Part shown: piece after piece, positions 20,182 through 28,316 of the stretch | Numbering within the stretch: the stretch's first letter is position 1 | Layout: every line of letters begins with the position of its first letter | From: Pantoea wallisii | GTDB taxonomy: Bacteria > Pseudomonadota > Gammaproteobacteria > Enterobacterales > Enterobacteriaceae | Reading direction: 5' to 3' | Assembly (NCBI RefSeq): GCF_002095485.1 | Contig: NZ_MLFS01000010.1 | Span: 1-64,000 of the forward strand | Length of the DNA: 64,000 nucleotides | Made by a program: the position numbers and the translations under genes | The notes under the pieces: model-generated | Databases searched by the model: none | What the model saw: the letters and a program-made list of their open reading frames with translations, nothing else | What the model was told of the DNA's origin: nothing

Positions 20182-20259
20182 ATGAAACGTTTTTTCCGCT
20201 ACGTGTTTCGTTCTTATGTAGAGACGTTTAAACACGTACCGCCGGGCGCATTACACTAA
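20182..20259 (+). CDS. AzuC-like small amphipathic protein, 25 residues
   Basis: ATG at 20182 with AGGTG upstream; reads MKRFFRYVFRSY followed by VETFKHVPPGALH. The basic N-terminal helix and the ending TFKxVPPG match the pattern of E. coli AzuC (28 residues, ending TFKDVPPG...), a membrane-associated small protein encoded by the dual-function AzuCR RNA and reported to affect GlpD. Resemblance is from memory and limited to a short protein, but the block Y..TFK.VPPG is specific. Own promoter with a CRP-like site, like AzuCR. It may act both as mRNA and as an sRNA. Confidence 0.65.
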   Translation: MKRFFRYVFRSYVETFKHVPPGALH

Positions 20260-20453
20260 GCGCTCTGCAAGTAACCCTCGATAATCGCGGTCAGGGATCG
20301 ACCTGTGGTTATCACCCTCTGCTTTGCCCCTGCCTGACCTCTCCCGATACCAAAACTCACAAACATTAATTACTTTACCCTCAGGTGGTACCGCTTTTCC
20401 GTCGGGCTTTTGGTAACCTGCGCGCAAATTTTTTATAACAATTGAGGCAAGCC

Positions 20454-21290
20454 ATGCAGCTCTGCAGTTTTTCTCTTTCTGACCAGGCAACCAAACGTTA
20501 CGGCATTGTGCAATCAACGGGCGTGATCGATCTCACTTCACGTCTGGGCGCAGAGTGCCCGGATCTTAAAACGCTGTTGCAGCGCGGTGGCATAAGTGAT
20601 TTGCGCGCGTTTGATGACCAACCGGTAGATCATCCATTCAGCGCAATTCGCTTCCTGCCGGTCATTGAAAACCCGGGCAAGGTATTTTGCGTTGGTATGA
20701 ATTACGCTGATAAACGTCAGGAGTTTGCTGCCACGCTCGACGCGCCAACTCTGTTTGTGCGCTTTGCTGATTCGCTGGCGGCCCATGAACAACCGCTGCT
20801 CAAGCCGGCCACGACCTCAGAGTTCGACTATGAAGGCGAGCTGGCCGTTATCATCGGCAGTGCGGCTTATCAGGTAAAAGCGCAGGATGCTCTGCAGCAT
20901 GTGGCGGGCTACAGCTGCTTTATGGATGCCACCGTACGCGATATGCAGTTTACCTGGTTTACCGCCGGGAAGAACTGGCAGCAGACCGGCGGTTTCGGGC
21001 CATGGATGACTACGGCAGATGAGATCCCCAATCCGCAGCAGCTGAGCATCAAAACCTGGCTAAACCAGCGTGAAGTTCAGAACGATACCACTGCCAGCAT
21101 GGTGCATCCGGTGGCAAAGATCATTGAATACATCTCTGCTTTCAGCCCGCTGTCACCGGGTGATGTGATCATCACGGGTTCACCTGGCGGCGTTGGCAAG
21201 AAACGCACGCCTCCGCTGTTTATGTTCCCGGGTGATGAGATCGAAGTCGAAATTGAGAAAATTGGCCGACTGCGCCACCGGATTGCCTGA
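20454..21290 (+). CDS. Fumarylacetoacetate hydrolase (FAH)-family enzyme
   Basis: 278 residues from ATG at 20454 (GAGG upstream). C-terminal FAH domain with metal ligands in SEFDYEGELAVIIG (E and E) and SCFMDATVRDMQ (D), and the conserved SPGGVGKKRTPPLFMFPGD near the end, as in 2-keto-3-deoxy sugar-acid hydrolases/dehydratases and acylpyruvases. Likely acts on a 2-oxo acid from sugar or aromatic breakdown; no pathway partners adjoin. Ends in a GC-rich hairpin. Confidence 0.88.
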   Translation: MQLCSFSLSDQATKRYGIVQSTGVIDLTSRLGAECPDLKTLLQRGGISDLRAFDDQPVDHPFSAIRFLPVIENPGKVFCVGMNYADKRQEFAATLDAPTLFVRFADSLAAHEQPLLKPATTSEFDYEGELAVIIGSAAYQVKAQDALQHVAGYSCFMDATVRDMQFTWFTAGKNWQQTGGFGPWMTTADEIPNPQQLSIKTWLNQREVQNDTTASMVHPVAKIIEYISAFSPLSPGDVIITGSPGGVGKKRTPPLFMFPGDEIEVEIEKIGRLRHRIA

Positions 21291-21310
21291 AAGCATTCTG
21301 GCAAGCGGGG

Positions 21311-21334
21311 CGGGTGTGCAGTAATGCGCACCCG
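21311..21334. terminator. Hairpin after the FAH-family gene, related to the dispersed palindromes
   Basis: CGGGTGTGCA (21311-21320) pairs with TGCGCACCCG (21325-21334) with one G.T pair, then ATTTAATAAAT. Similar to the GGTGCGCAT...ATGCGCACC hairpins at 12.9 and 47.6 kb. Confidence 0.5.
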
Positions 21335-21411
21335 ATTTAATAAATAAACCCATGCGAACTGTCCCGAAATATATTTAATTTCCTCATAAGGCGTTAGGGA
21401 AATAAATATCG

Positions 21412-21550
21412 CTTGTTATAATATTTTACTGCATCTGTATAAAAACGGATTTTTTGTGACCGTCATTAAAGTCCCTGCTTCTGTCGCATTTAAAAATAAA
21501 CTTCACGGCGTATTATATTTTCCTGCCGCATCCGGGCAGGAAAATAAGGG
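21412..21550 (+). promoter_or_regulatory. treB promoter and leader hairpin
   Basis: Extended -10 TGTTATAAT (21414-21422) with a poor -35, suggesting an activator. Immediately before the Shine-Dalgarno AAGGG (21546-21550) is a perfect 9-bp inverted repeat TTTTCCTGC (21518-21526) / GCAGGAAAA (21536-21544). It could be an operator or an mRNA hairpin controlling ribosome access. Confidence 0.6.
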
Positions 21551-21556
21551 ACGATA

Positions 21557-22999
21557 ATGAAAAAGAGTCATGAAGGGATCATTGATGATCTCATTAACTA
21601 CGTGGGTGGTCGGGAAAATATCGCGTCGCTAACGCACTGCATTACGCGCCTGCGTTTTGTGCTGCAGGATATGGCGCGTGCAGATGTCGAGGCGATACGC
21701 GCGCTGCCGGCCGTGAAGGGTTGCTTCAGTGCCGCCGGGCAGTTTCAGGTTATTATCGGCACCGACGTGGATATTTATTACAAAGCGTTAGTCGAAAAGC
21801 TAAATATTAGCGAATCATCACGCGAACAGATTAAATCGGCCGCGCGCAGTCAAATGAAATGGCACGAGTCGCTATTATCGCACTTCTCGGAGATATTTTT
21901 CCCGTTACTGCCTGCGTTAATTAGCGGCGGATTGATTCTCGGCTTTCGTAACGTGCTGGGCGATATTATGGTTGCCGATAATAAGACGCTGGTGCAGCTC
22001 TATCCTGGCGTAAAAGGGCTGTATGATTTCCTCTGGTTAATCGGTGAAGCCATCTTTTTCTATTTACCGGTGGGCATCTGCTGGTCGGTGGTGCGTAAAT
22101 TGGGCGGCACGCCGGTGCTGGGGATTGTGCTGGGCATTACCCTGGTTTCACCGCAGCTGATGAACGCTTACCTGCTGGGCAGCCAGCTGCCGGAAGTGTG
22201 GCATTTTGGCTGGTTCAGCATTGAGCGGGTCGGGTATCAGGCGCAGGTAATCCCCGCGCTGCTGGCGGGTCTGGCACTGGCGAAAATAGAGCTGGAGATA
22301 AAGCGCCTGGTGCCGGCCTGGCTGACGCTGGTTGTTGTGCCGGTCAGCGCGCTGCTGCTATCGGTATTTCTTGCCCACAGCATCATAGGGCCGTTTGGCC
22401 GACTGCTGGGCGACGGCATCGCGTTTGCCGTGCGCCACTTGATGACCGGCAGCTTTGCCCCGATTGGCGCGGCACTGTTTGGTTTTCTGTATGCGCCTAT
22501 GGTGATCACGGGTGTACATCAAACCACGCTGGCAGTGGATTTACAGATGATTCAGAGTATGGGCGGCACGCCGGTATGGCCGCTGATCGCGCTGTCCAAC
22601 ATTGCGCAAGGCGCAGCGGTTGTGGGGATCATTATCGCCAGTAAGAGCCGTGCTGAACGTGACCTCACGGTACCGGCCGCGATCTCCGCATGGCTGGGAG
22701 TGACCGAACCGGCGATGTACGGCGTTAACCTCAAATATCGCTATCCGATGCTGTGCGCCATGATAGGTTCCGCCATGGCCGCGCTGCTCTGTGGCCTGAA
22801 CGGTGTGATGGCGAACGGGATTGGCGTGGGCGGCTTGCCAGGGATTTTGTCAGTCCAGCCGCAGTTCTGGACCGTCTATGCCATGGCTATCCTGGTGGCG
22901 ATTCTGGTACCGATGGGGCTCACGATTGTTATCACCCGGCGCAAAGCGGTGGTTGCACAGGTACAGCAGTCAGCGCTTGCCGATCCTCCACAGTCGTAA
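21557..22999 (+). CDS. treB: PTS trehalose-specific EIIBC component
   Basis: 480 residues. N-terminal EIIB domain with phosphocysteine in THCITRLRFVL (about 26-36) and VKGCFSAAGQFQVIIGTDV; then EIIC with the hallmark FFPLLPALISGGLILGFRN and a GITLVSPQLMNAYLLG stretch, and the C-terminal VTEPAMYGVNLKYR sugar-binding region. Near-full match to E. coli TreB (473). No EIIA domain, as in the family, which borrows EIIA-Glc. It takes up trehalose as trehalose-6-phosphate. No treC (trehalose-6-P hydrolase) or treR flanks it. Confidence 0.93.
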   Translation: MKKSHEGIIDDLINYVGGRENIASLTHCITRLRFVLQDMARADVEAIRALPAVKGCFSAAGQFQVIIGTDVDIYYKALVEKLNISESSREQIKSAARSQMKWHESLLSHFSEIFFPLLPALISGGLILGFRNVLGDIMVADNKTLVQLYPGVKGLYDFLWLIGEAIFFYLPVGICWSVVRKLGGTPVLGIVLGITLVSPQLMNAYLLGSQLPEVWHFGWFSIERVGYQAQVIPALLAGLALAKIELEIKRLVPAWLTLVVVPVSALLLSVFLAHSIIGPFGRLLGDGIAFAVRHLMTGSFAPIGAALFGFLYAPMVITGVHQTTLAVDLQMIQSMGGTPVWPLIALSNIAQGAAVVGIIIASKSRAERDLTVPAAISAWLGVTEPAMYGVNLKYRYPMLCAMIGSAMAALLCGLNGVMANGIGVGGLPGILSVQPQFWTVYAMAILVAILVPMGLTIVITRRKAVVAQVQQSALADPPQS

Positions 23000-23127
23000 G
23001 GCGGTTGTACGGTACGGAGAGATCGTTACGGTTAAGGCTGCAAAGCCAAAATCCCGGCTTCTTATCTGGCGGCCCGCAGGTTTGATGGCTTTCGGGCCGC
23101 CACGACGAAACGGTGAAAAACCGCGCC

Positions 23128-23913
23128 TTACCGGCACTCTCCGGCTTCGGCCACGGCGATGTAATCGGTATAGAGCTGCGGAGATCCGGAGAAGGAGGCC
23201 AGCTGCTTCCACTCCTCATACATCTGTTTGGTGTCACGATGCGCGCGGGCAAAATCTGCCGCGCTGTCGGTTGCGATATCTGGCTGAGGATAAAACACAT
23301 TCAGTGCCGCTTCGCTCTCAATCTCCATCATGACCACATATCCATCCAGCCGGTTGCCGCTATGGCCCTTTAACAGATGAAACTTCCAGCCGGGGTAGTC
23401 CACGATGCGCCCGGCATTCTCCGCAATAAACCGCTCAAACGTCTGCGGCTGGACGCCCGGCTTCAGGGCCAGATAATGGGTGCCAAGGATACGCGCAGTA
23501 CCGTTGCGGGCGTCAAAACGCGGGCCCGGCACAACGGTGCTCAGCGTATTCTCTGCCAGCAGGGTGAAATGGGTAAACAGGGTAGGACGATGTGCAAAGG
23601 TGGCCAGCTGGCGCCACCCGGCCAGTAAGGCATCGGCCTCCGGGTGCTGCTGCCAGAAACGGGTGGCTTCAGCGGTCAGCTCGCCATCATCCTGCATAAA
23701 GCGCGCGCGCTGTGCCGCGTCTTTCATCTCAAACAGCATCAGGTATTGATCAACACGCTCACCGCGCAGCCCGCGGAACAGCGTCCAGCGCCAGCCAGGA
23801 TAACAGGGTAAATTCACGCCCTTTTCCCGCACGAACGCTTCAAATTGCTGATGCGTAACACCAGCTTCGGTATCAATGGCGATATAGAAAAAACTGTAGA
23901 CGGATGATGACAT
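23128..23913 (-). CDS. Unknown protein with internal duplication, last gene of the GT/radical SAM operon
   Basis: 261 residues made of two similar halves of about 125. Each half has an N-terminal strand (FYIAID / HYLALK), an FExFxxE/FERFIAE helix, a YPGW motif (CYPGWRWTLFRG at about 37, DYPGWKFHLLKG at about 163), a D.Y..M.E strand and a terminal WRQLATF / WKQLASF helix. The pattern resembles a tandem ferredoxin-like (antibiotic-monooxygenase-type) barrel; that fold is inference. I do not recognise the family. It is 46 bases downstream of the radical SAM gene on the same strand. Confidence 0.72.
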   Translation of the reverse strand: MSSSVYSFFYIAIDTEAGVTHQQFEAFVREKGVNLPCYPGWRWTLFRGLRGERVDQYLMLFEMKDAAQRARFMQDDGELTAEATRFWQQHPEADALLAGWRQLATFAHRPTLFTHFTLLAENTLSTVVPGPRFDARNGTARILGTHYLALKPGVQPQTFERFIAENAGRIVDYPGWKFHLLKGHSGNRLDGYVVMMEIESEAALNVFYPQPDIATDSAADFARAHRDTKQMYEEWKQLASFSGSPQLYTDYIAVAEAGECR

Positions 23914-23959
23914 AGCGAACTCCAGGCACGCCGCAGCGTGCCGGTAAAAGATGAAGGGA

Positions 23960-25364
23960 TTAACCGAACTGCGTATTGATAATGGCTTCGACCAGTACGC
24001 GGCCGGCGGGCGTCAGCGTCACGCTTCGGCCATCGCTGATGAGCAAACCGCGCTGCTGCAGATCGCGCAACGCGCGAGCAATCACCGGCTGAGCAAACAG
24101 CTGACGCCAAATTTCTGCTGAAACAGCGCATCATCAAGCGGGATCAGCGTTGAGAGCGCCATCTTGCAGCCGTTAATCGCCTGCTGGTCTGGCGACATAC
24201 CGCGCACCGATGCCACAGGCAGTTGACCGCTATCCAGCGCCCGCTGATAGTCAGCGTAATCGGTCAGGTTGATCAGCTCCGCGCCCGCGCACTTTGAACT
24301 GCCGCCAAGACCTATCGCCACCTCCGGCGCCTGCTGATCCAGATCGGTAATGATCGCTTTCCACTTCTCGGGCTGCGCTGTGCGATGGTGGAAATACATG
24401 GTCGGATGTTCAAGGTAGTCGCCATCCAGCCACTGCTCCGCCAGGGCGCGCATCTGGTACTGCTGGCCAAGGCTGGGCATGGTCGCCTCTTTACGCTGCC
24501 AGGTATTTTCACCCTCTGCCGACACGCCGGTGCGGCTCTCGGCAAACGGCTTCATGTGCAGCTTGGTAAAGACCAGATGCGACAGATCCAGCGCGCGCGC
24601 CTGCTGTAAATCATCCCGCACGTCATCCACCGTTTGCCCCTGCAGGCCATACATCAGATCAACACTGACCAGTGCAAATCCCAGCTCGCGCGCATCGCGG
24701 ATAACCTGGTAGCAGGCTTCGGCACTGTGCATCCGGCCGCAGCCCTTAATCAGGCGATCGGAAAACGACTGCGCACCAAACGAAAGCTTACTGAAGCCAA
24801 GTTCACGCAGCTGCGCCAGGAATGCGCGCGTCAGCGTGCCCGGTTCGCCCTCGAAACGCAGCGTGGCATCGCGAAAATTGAAGTGGTTACGGTAAAAGGT
24901 CATCAGCCGTTGCAGCTCTTCGGGTGGCAGCAGCGACGGCGTGCCGCCGAACAGATTAAATTCCCCGACCGGCACTTCACCCAGCGCGGGTATCTGCGCC
25001 AGCCACAGTTTGGCTTCATGAATATTGCGGTCAACGATGTCGCGGAACAGCGCCGGCGCCCGCGCTGAGGCCGGATTAACGATCACCGTGGAAACTGGCA
25101 AAAGTGACATTTGTAGCGGCAGGTTGGAATATAGGCCCACAGATGGATATGCGGGGCGCGCTGCAGGCTGTGCTGCATTGCGCGAAAGAAATCTGGCAGC
25201 GGAAAGTCATCAATGTCACCAGGAAACACATGGCAGCCGAAAGGATCGCGTACCACGTACTCAAGCAGATCGGCGTTTTCCGGGCGGCTTAGCACCTCAC
25301 AGATCGCCGGTCGCGGGTAGTTGCGGTCAATATCCTGCAGGGATTGCAGCCAGGCAGCGCGCAT
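23960..25364 (-). CDS. HemN-like radical SAM enzyme, two apparent frameshifts
   Basis: The radical SAM cluster motif CRYKCHFCQFP (CxxxCxxC) is at about residues 83-93, preceded by a long leader (RAAWLQSLQDIDRN). Then come FNLFGGTPSLLPP, FEGEPGTLT, KLSFGAQSFSDRLIKGCGR and DLMYGLQGQT, all HemN/HemW/HutW-type signatures, and a C-terminal winged-helix-like tail (ARALRDLQQRGLLISDGRSVTLT). The frame breaks just after CQFP (near 25087-25093) and near 24100. Two restored bases give 468 residues. Closest described relatives are the HutW/ChuW heme enzymes, but the leader and neighbours differ. The start overlaps the upstream glycosyltransferase stop by one base. Confidence 0.85.
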
Positions 25365-26638
25365 CAGAACACCCCGCCGTTTGCAAAATAGTTATGGGCT
25401 TCACCGGATTCGCGATCCTCACAGTAGTACCAGACGAAACGGCTGAAATCCTCTTCCGCGACACGGGCGAAGCAGGCGGGCAACGGCGGAGGTGCTCCAA
25501 TGTCTTCTCCCACTGCACGACGCAGCGCGGCAAACAGCGCATGATGAAACTCAAAGTAGAGGCGGAAAGCCGGGGTTTTGTAGCTGTGAATCGGCAGAAA
25601 ATCGGTGACGCTCATCTCCTGCATTATGCAGTGAATGCGTGCATACATCTGCTCAGCCACCGCAGGCGTAAAGAAGTCGATTACGGCGGTATTGTCCCGC
25701 AGCAGCGAGGGATTAAGCAGCACTGGCAGCACCAGATTCTTCGGCACATAATCTTTAATCGAGTAGTCCCAGGCTTGCTGCGCCTGCTCCGGGGTAACGT
25801 CGGTAAACGGCGTCAGCGCGGCCAGCGCCGGGCGGACATCTTTCATGATGATGGTGCCGTTGTGCCCGTAAGCCACGCCTTCAATGACCTCATGCAGCAG
25901 GTTATCCACGCGACGACTATTAATCTGCACCCGCGAATGCGGCGCGTACACCGGTTTGCCACCGGCAGCAATCACCTTGATGCCAAAGTCCCAGTCATCG
26001 GACAGATGTTCAACAAACTCGCCGTTCTTCAGCTGGCAGAAGATCTCAATGCCGCCCACTTTGTCATACAGCTGCTTCTCCACGGCAAAACCTTTGCCAT
26101 CGGGAAAGCCGCCAAACAGTGAAAACGAAGCGTGCCGGCAGCGCAGGGTCTTTTCGATTTCGCTATACAGACGCGGACGCTCATGGAAATCTGCGGTTTC
26201 GTAGTAGTAGTTGCAGGTACCGAGATCGCCCTGCTGTGCGATCATGGTGCTGACCAGTTCGTCAATCCACAGATCATCGACAGTGCAATCGGCATCGGCA
26301 GAGAGGATGTAGTGTTTGCGCGGATAGCCGCTGGCTTCATCGCGCGCCCCGGCGCGCTGCGAGGCGAAATCCATCCCTTTTTTGCGCGCCGATGAGACCC
26401 CCTGTACAGCTTCATGCAGCAGATGCACGCGCAGCTGAGGATGCTGTGCGGCAAATGCGGTGATTAACGCCACCGAGTTATCAGTGGAGTTGTTATCCAC
26501 CATAATGACTTCAAGATTATCAAAACTGAACAATCCGCCGGGTGAACGCTGCTGTAATATTGAGGCCATTACCGCATTAATTCGCGCGGCTTCGTTATAA
26601 ACGGGCAGCACAACTGAAATAAAACATGGGTTATCCAT
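25364..26638 (-). CDS. Family 2-like glycosyltransferase
   Basis: 424 residues from ATG at 26638 with AAGGAG seven bases upstream (a GTG two codons earlier is less likely). GT-A fold: VVLPVYNEAARINAVMASI at the N-terminus, VIMVDNNSTDNS (about 46-57) and the metal motif SADADCTVDDLW (about 113). The acceptor half with DDWDFGIKV (about 215) is followed by a 150-residue C-terminal extension without membrane helices. Transfers sugar from a nucleotide donor to an unknown acceptor. Coupled to the radical SAM gene downstream and 13 bases from the gene upstream. Confidence 0.85.
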   Translation of the reverse strand: MDNPCFISVVLPVYNEAARINAVMASILQQRSPGGLFSFDNLEVIMVDNNSTDNSVALITAFAAQHPQLRVHLLHEAVQGVSSARKKGMDFASQRAGARDEASGYPRKHYILSADADCTVDDLWIDELVSTMIAQQGDLGTCNYYYETADFHERPRLYSEIEKTLRCRHASFSLFGGFPDGKGFAVEKQLYDKVGGIEIFCQLKNGEFVEHLSDDWDFGIKVIAAGGKPVYAPHSRVQINSRRVDNLLHEVIEGVAYGHNGTIIMKDVRPALAALTPFTDVTPEQAQQAWDYSIKDYVPKNLVLPVLLNPSLLRDNTAVIDFFTPAVAEQMYARIHCIMQEMSVTDFLPIHSYKTPAFRLYFEFHHALFAALRRAVGEDIGAPPPLPACFARVAEEDFSRFVWYYCEDRESGEAHNYFANGGVF

Positions 26639-26651
26639 CGTCACTCCTTAA

Positions 26652-28025
26652 CTACCTGTGAAATATCGTGTGGAAAATATGATCTGAAAGCAAAGATTTA
26701 CCTTTATGATAATTGCGCAGGGCCATGGCTAAACGCCGCTCATCATCATGTAATAAGCGATCAACGCGCTGTATAAATTCGCTGTCTGGTAATCCATCCT
26801 GGCCGGCGGAAATATCCATCAGCTCGCCCTCAAATCCATGCTGGCCATAAACTTCGTGGTAATATTCATAACGCGTGGCGATATAGCTGCGCTGGTGGCT
26901 AATGGCCTCGCCAATCGGGTTGCCATAACTGTCGTAATCCCACGCGGTTAAAAAAGAGAGCAGATCGCAGGCGTGATAGAGATCCTGAATGGTAGTCGCA
27001 TGCGGATTATGCTCCATAAAATCATGGTTCAGCGCGCCGAAAAAGATGACATAAGGTTCCAGTTGCAGAGCGTTAATCTGCTTTTTCAGCGTGGCAAAAT
27101 GGCGCTCATCTTCCAGCGGATCGCCGGCTACCATTAAATAGACGCGATGGGGTAAATGCTGTTCAATTAACCTTCTGTTTATGGCCTGTAATAGATATAT
27201 ATCCCGATCGAGGCGCTTGGCCGGAATAATACGCGTAGTGCGCGCAATCACTTTATCCTGCGGCTGCAGGCCAAACAGCTGGCGCAGATCTTTACGCGGA
27301 TGCTGTGGATCGAACGGATAGGTGTTGCGCATCACCTCAATATTCACCTGATGATCGCACCAGGCTGCCAGCTGCGAAGCCAGCGCCTGATTGAGCGCCA
27401 CATAGGTGATGTGCGGCGAAGGCTGTGGTTTTACGGCATGGAGCCAGGGCGCCTCACCGTAGCGTGATGAGGTCGATTCACTGTTCCACATCAAATCGTG
27501 ATCGCGCCATAATACATAGCGCTCAAGCTGTCTCTCTTCGCCATAGTGGGCAATGGCCAGATAGAGCGCCCGCGTAAAAATAATATTGTCCGGTAGCGTG
27601 CCGTTTTCGATGATTAAATAGTGAATATCCAGCGCCCGCCACTTCTCACACAGCTTTTGCGCGACATCAGCCGCCATCTTGTGACTGATATTCAGCAGGT
27701 GCTGTTCTGCATCGTGCGTGACTTTTTCACTGCGATTAATGAATACGTCGTGAATATATTGCAGAAAAGAGGGTGTATACCCTTCAACCTGACGAATAGC
27801 ATCGTGACGCACTAATGTGAAGTGATGCTGCAGGGCTGCTATTTCATGATCTGAATAAGGGCGGGCGAAATTGCCTTTATCCAGTTTAATGTCATAGCCA
27901 ATATCCAGATAGCAAAGCGTATTTTCATCGCGTAAGCGTACGGCAATCTTAGCCGCTTCTACGGTAATTCCGGAGAGGGCAACAGCATCAAAAGAGATAA
28001 AAAGGGCCTTGCGTTGTAATTCCAT
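26652..28025 (-). CDS. GT-B fold glycosyltransferase (GT4-like), first gene of operon
   Basis: 457 residues. N-terminal half opens with KALFISFDAVALSGITVEAAKIA; the C-terminal half has the donor-binding segments ARTTRIIPAKRLDRDIYLL (about 265-283, R and K of GT4 enzymes), YVIFFGALNHDFM and the acidic SYGNPIGEAISHQRSY (E-rich donor loop). No membrane segment, so cytosolic. Codons and base composition look more AT-rich than in neighbouring blocks, hinting at transfer. With the next three genes it forms a four-gene minus-strand operon of unknown product. Confidence 0.8.
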   Translation of the reverse strand: MELQRKALFISFDAVALSGITVEAAKIAVRLRDENTLCYLDIGYDIKLDKGNFARPYSDHEIAALQHHFTLVRHDAIRQVEGYTPSFLQYIHDVFINRSEKVTHDAEQHLLNISHKMAADVAQKLCEKWRALDIHYLIIENGTLPDNIIFTRALYLAIAHYGEERQLERYVLWRDHDLMWNSESTSSRYGEAPWLHAVKPQPSPHITYVALNQALASQLAAWCDHQVNIEVMRNTYPFDPQHPRKDLRQLFGLQPQDKVIARTTRIIPAKRLDRDIYLLQAINRRLIEQHLPHRVYLMVAGDPLEDERHFATLKKQINALQLEPYVIFFGALNHDFMEHNPHATTIQDLYHACDLLSFLTAWDYDSYGNPIGEAISHQRSYIATRYEYYHEVYGQHGFEGELMDISAGQDGLPDSEFIQRVDRLLHDDERRLAMALRNYHKGKSLLSDHIFHTIFHR

Positions 28026-28267
28026 TTTTGGTCACCACGCTCATACCTGAACATTAACGGTGACTGAACGTTAAGTGAATTTATTAGGTTAAACTATGAT
28101 CTCATCCACAAAACGTTATTGCTGCTGATCTATTAAGTCTTACTAATGCATTTATGGATAAATTAATCAGGCCGAATATTTTTATTATTTAATTGGCTTT
28201 AAGCCTTGTCTCAAAAAAATAATTATTAAATGCGCTGCTATATATTTCGCTGTGGATAAGTGCGCAA
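28026..28267. promoter_or_regulatory. AT-rich promoter region of the GT/radical SAM operon
   Basis: About 240 bases, markedly AT-rich, between the operon start and the lgoT terminator. It must carry the operon promoter on the minus strand. I see no confident operator. Confidence 0.4.
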
Positions 28268-28292
28268 TAAAAAAAGCCTCCCGCAGGAGGCT
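28268..28292 (-). terminator. Terminator of lgoT
   Basis: AGCCTCC (28275-28281) CGCA GGAGGCT (28286-28292); on the minus strand it is followed by TTTTTTATTG. Confidence 0.9.
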
Positions 28293-28316
28293 CTCACACT
28301 GGCGATGGATCAGAAC

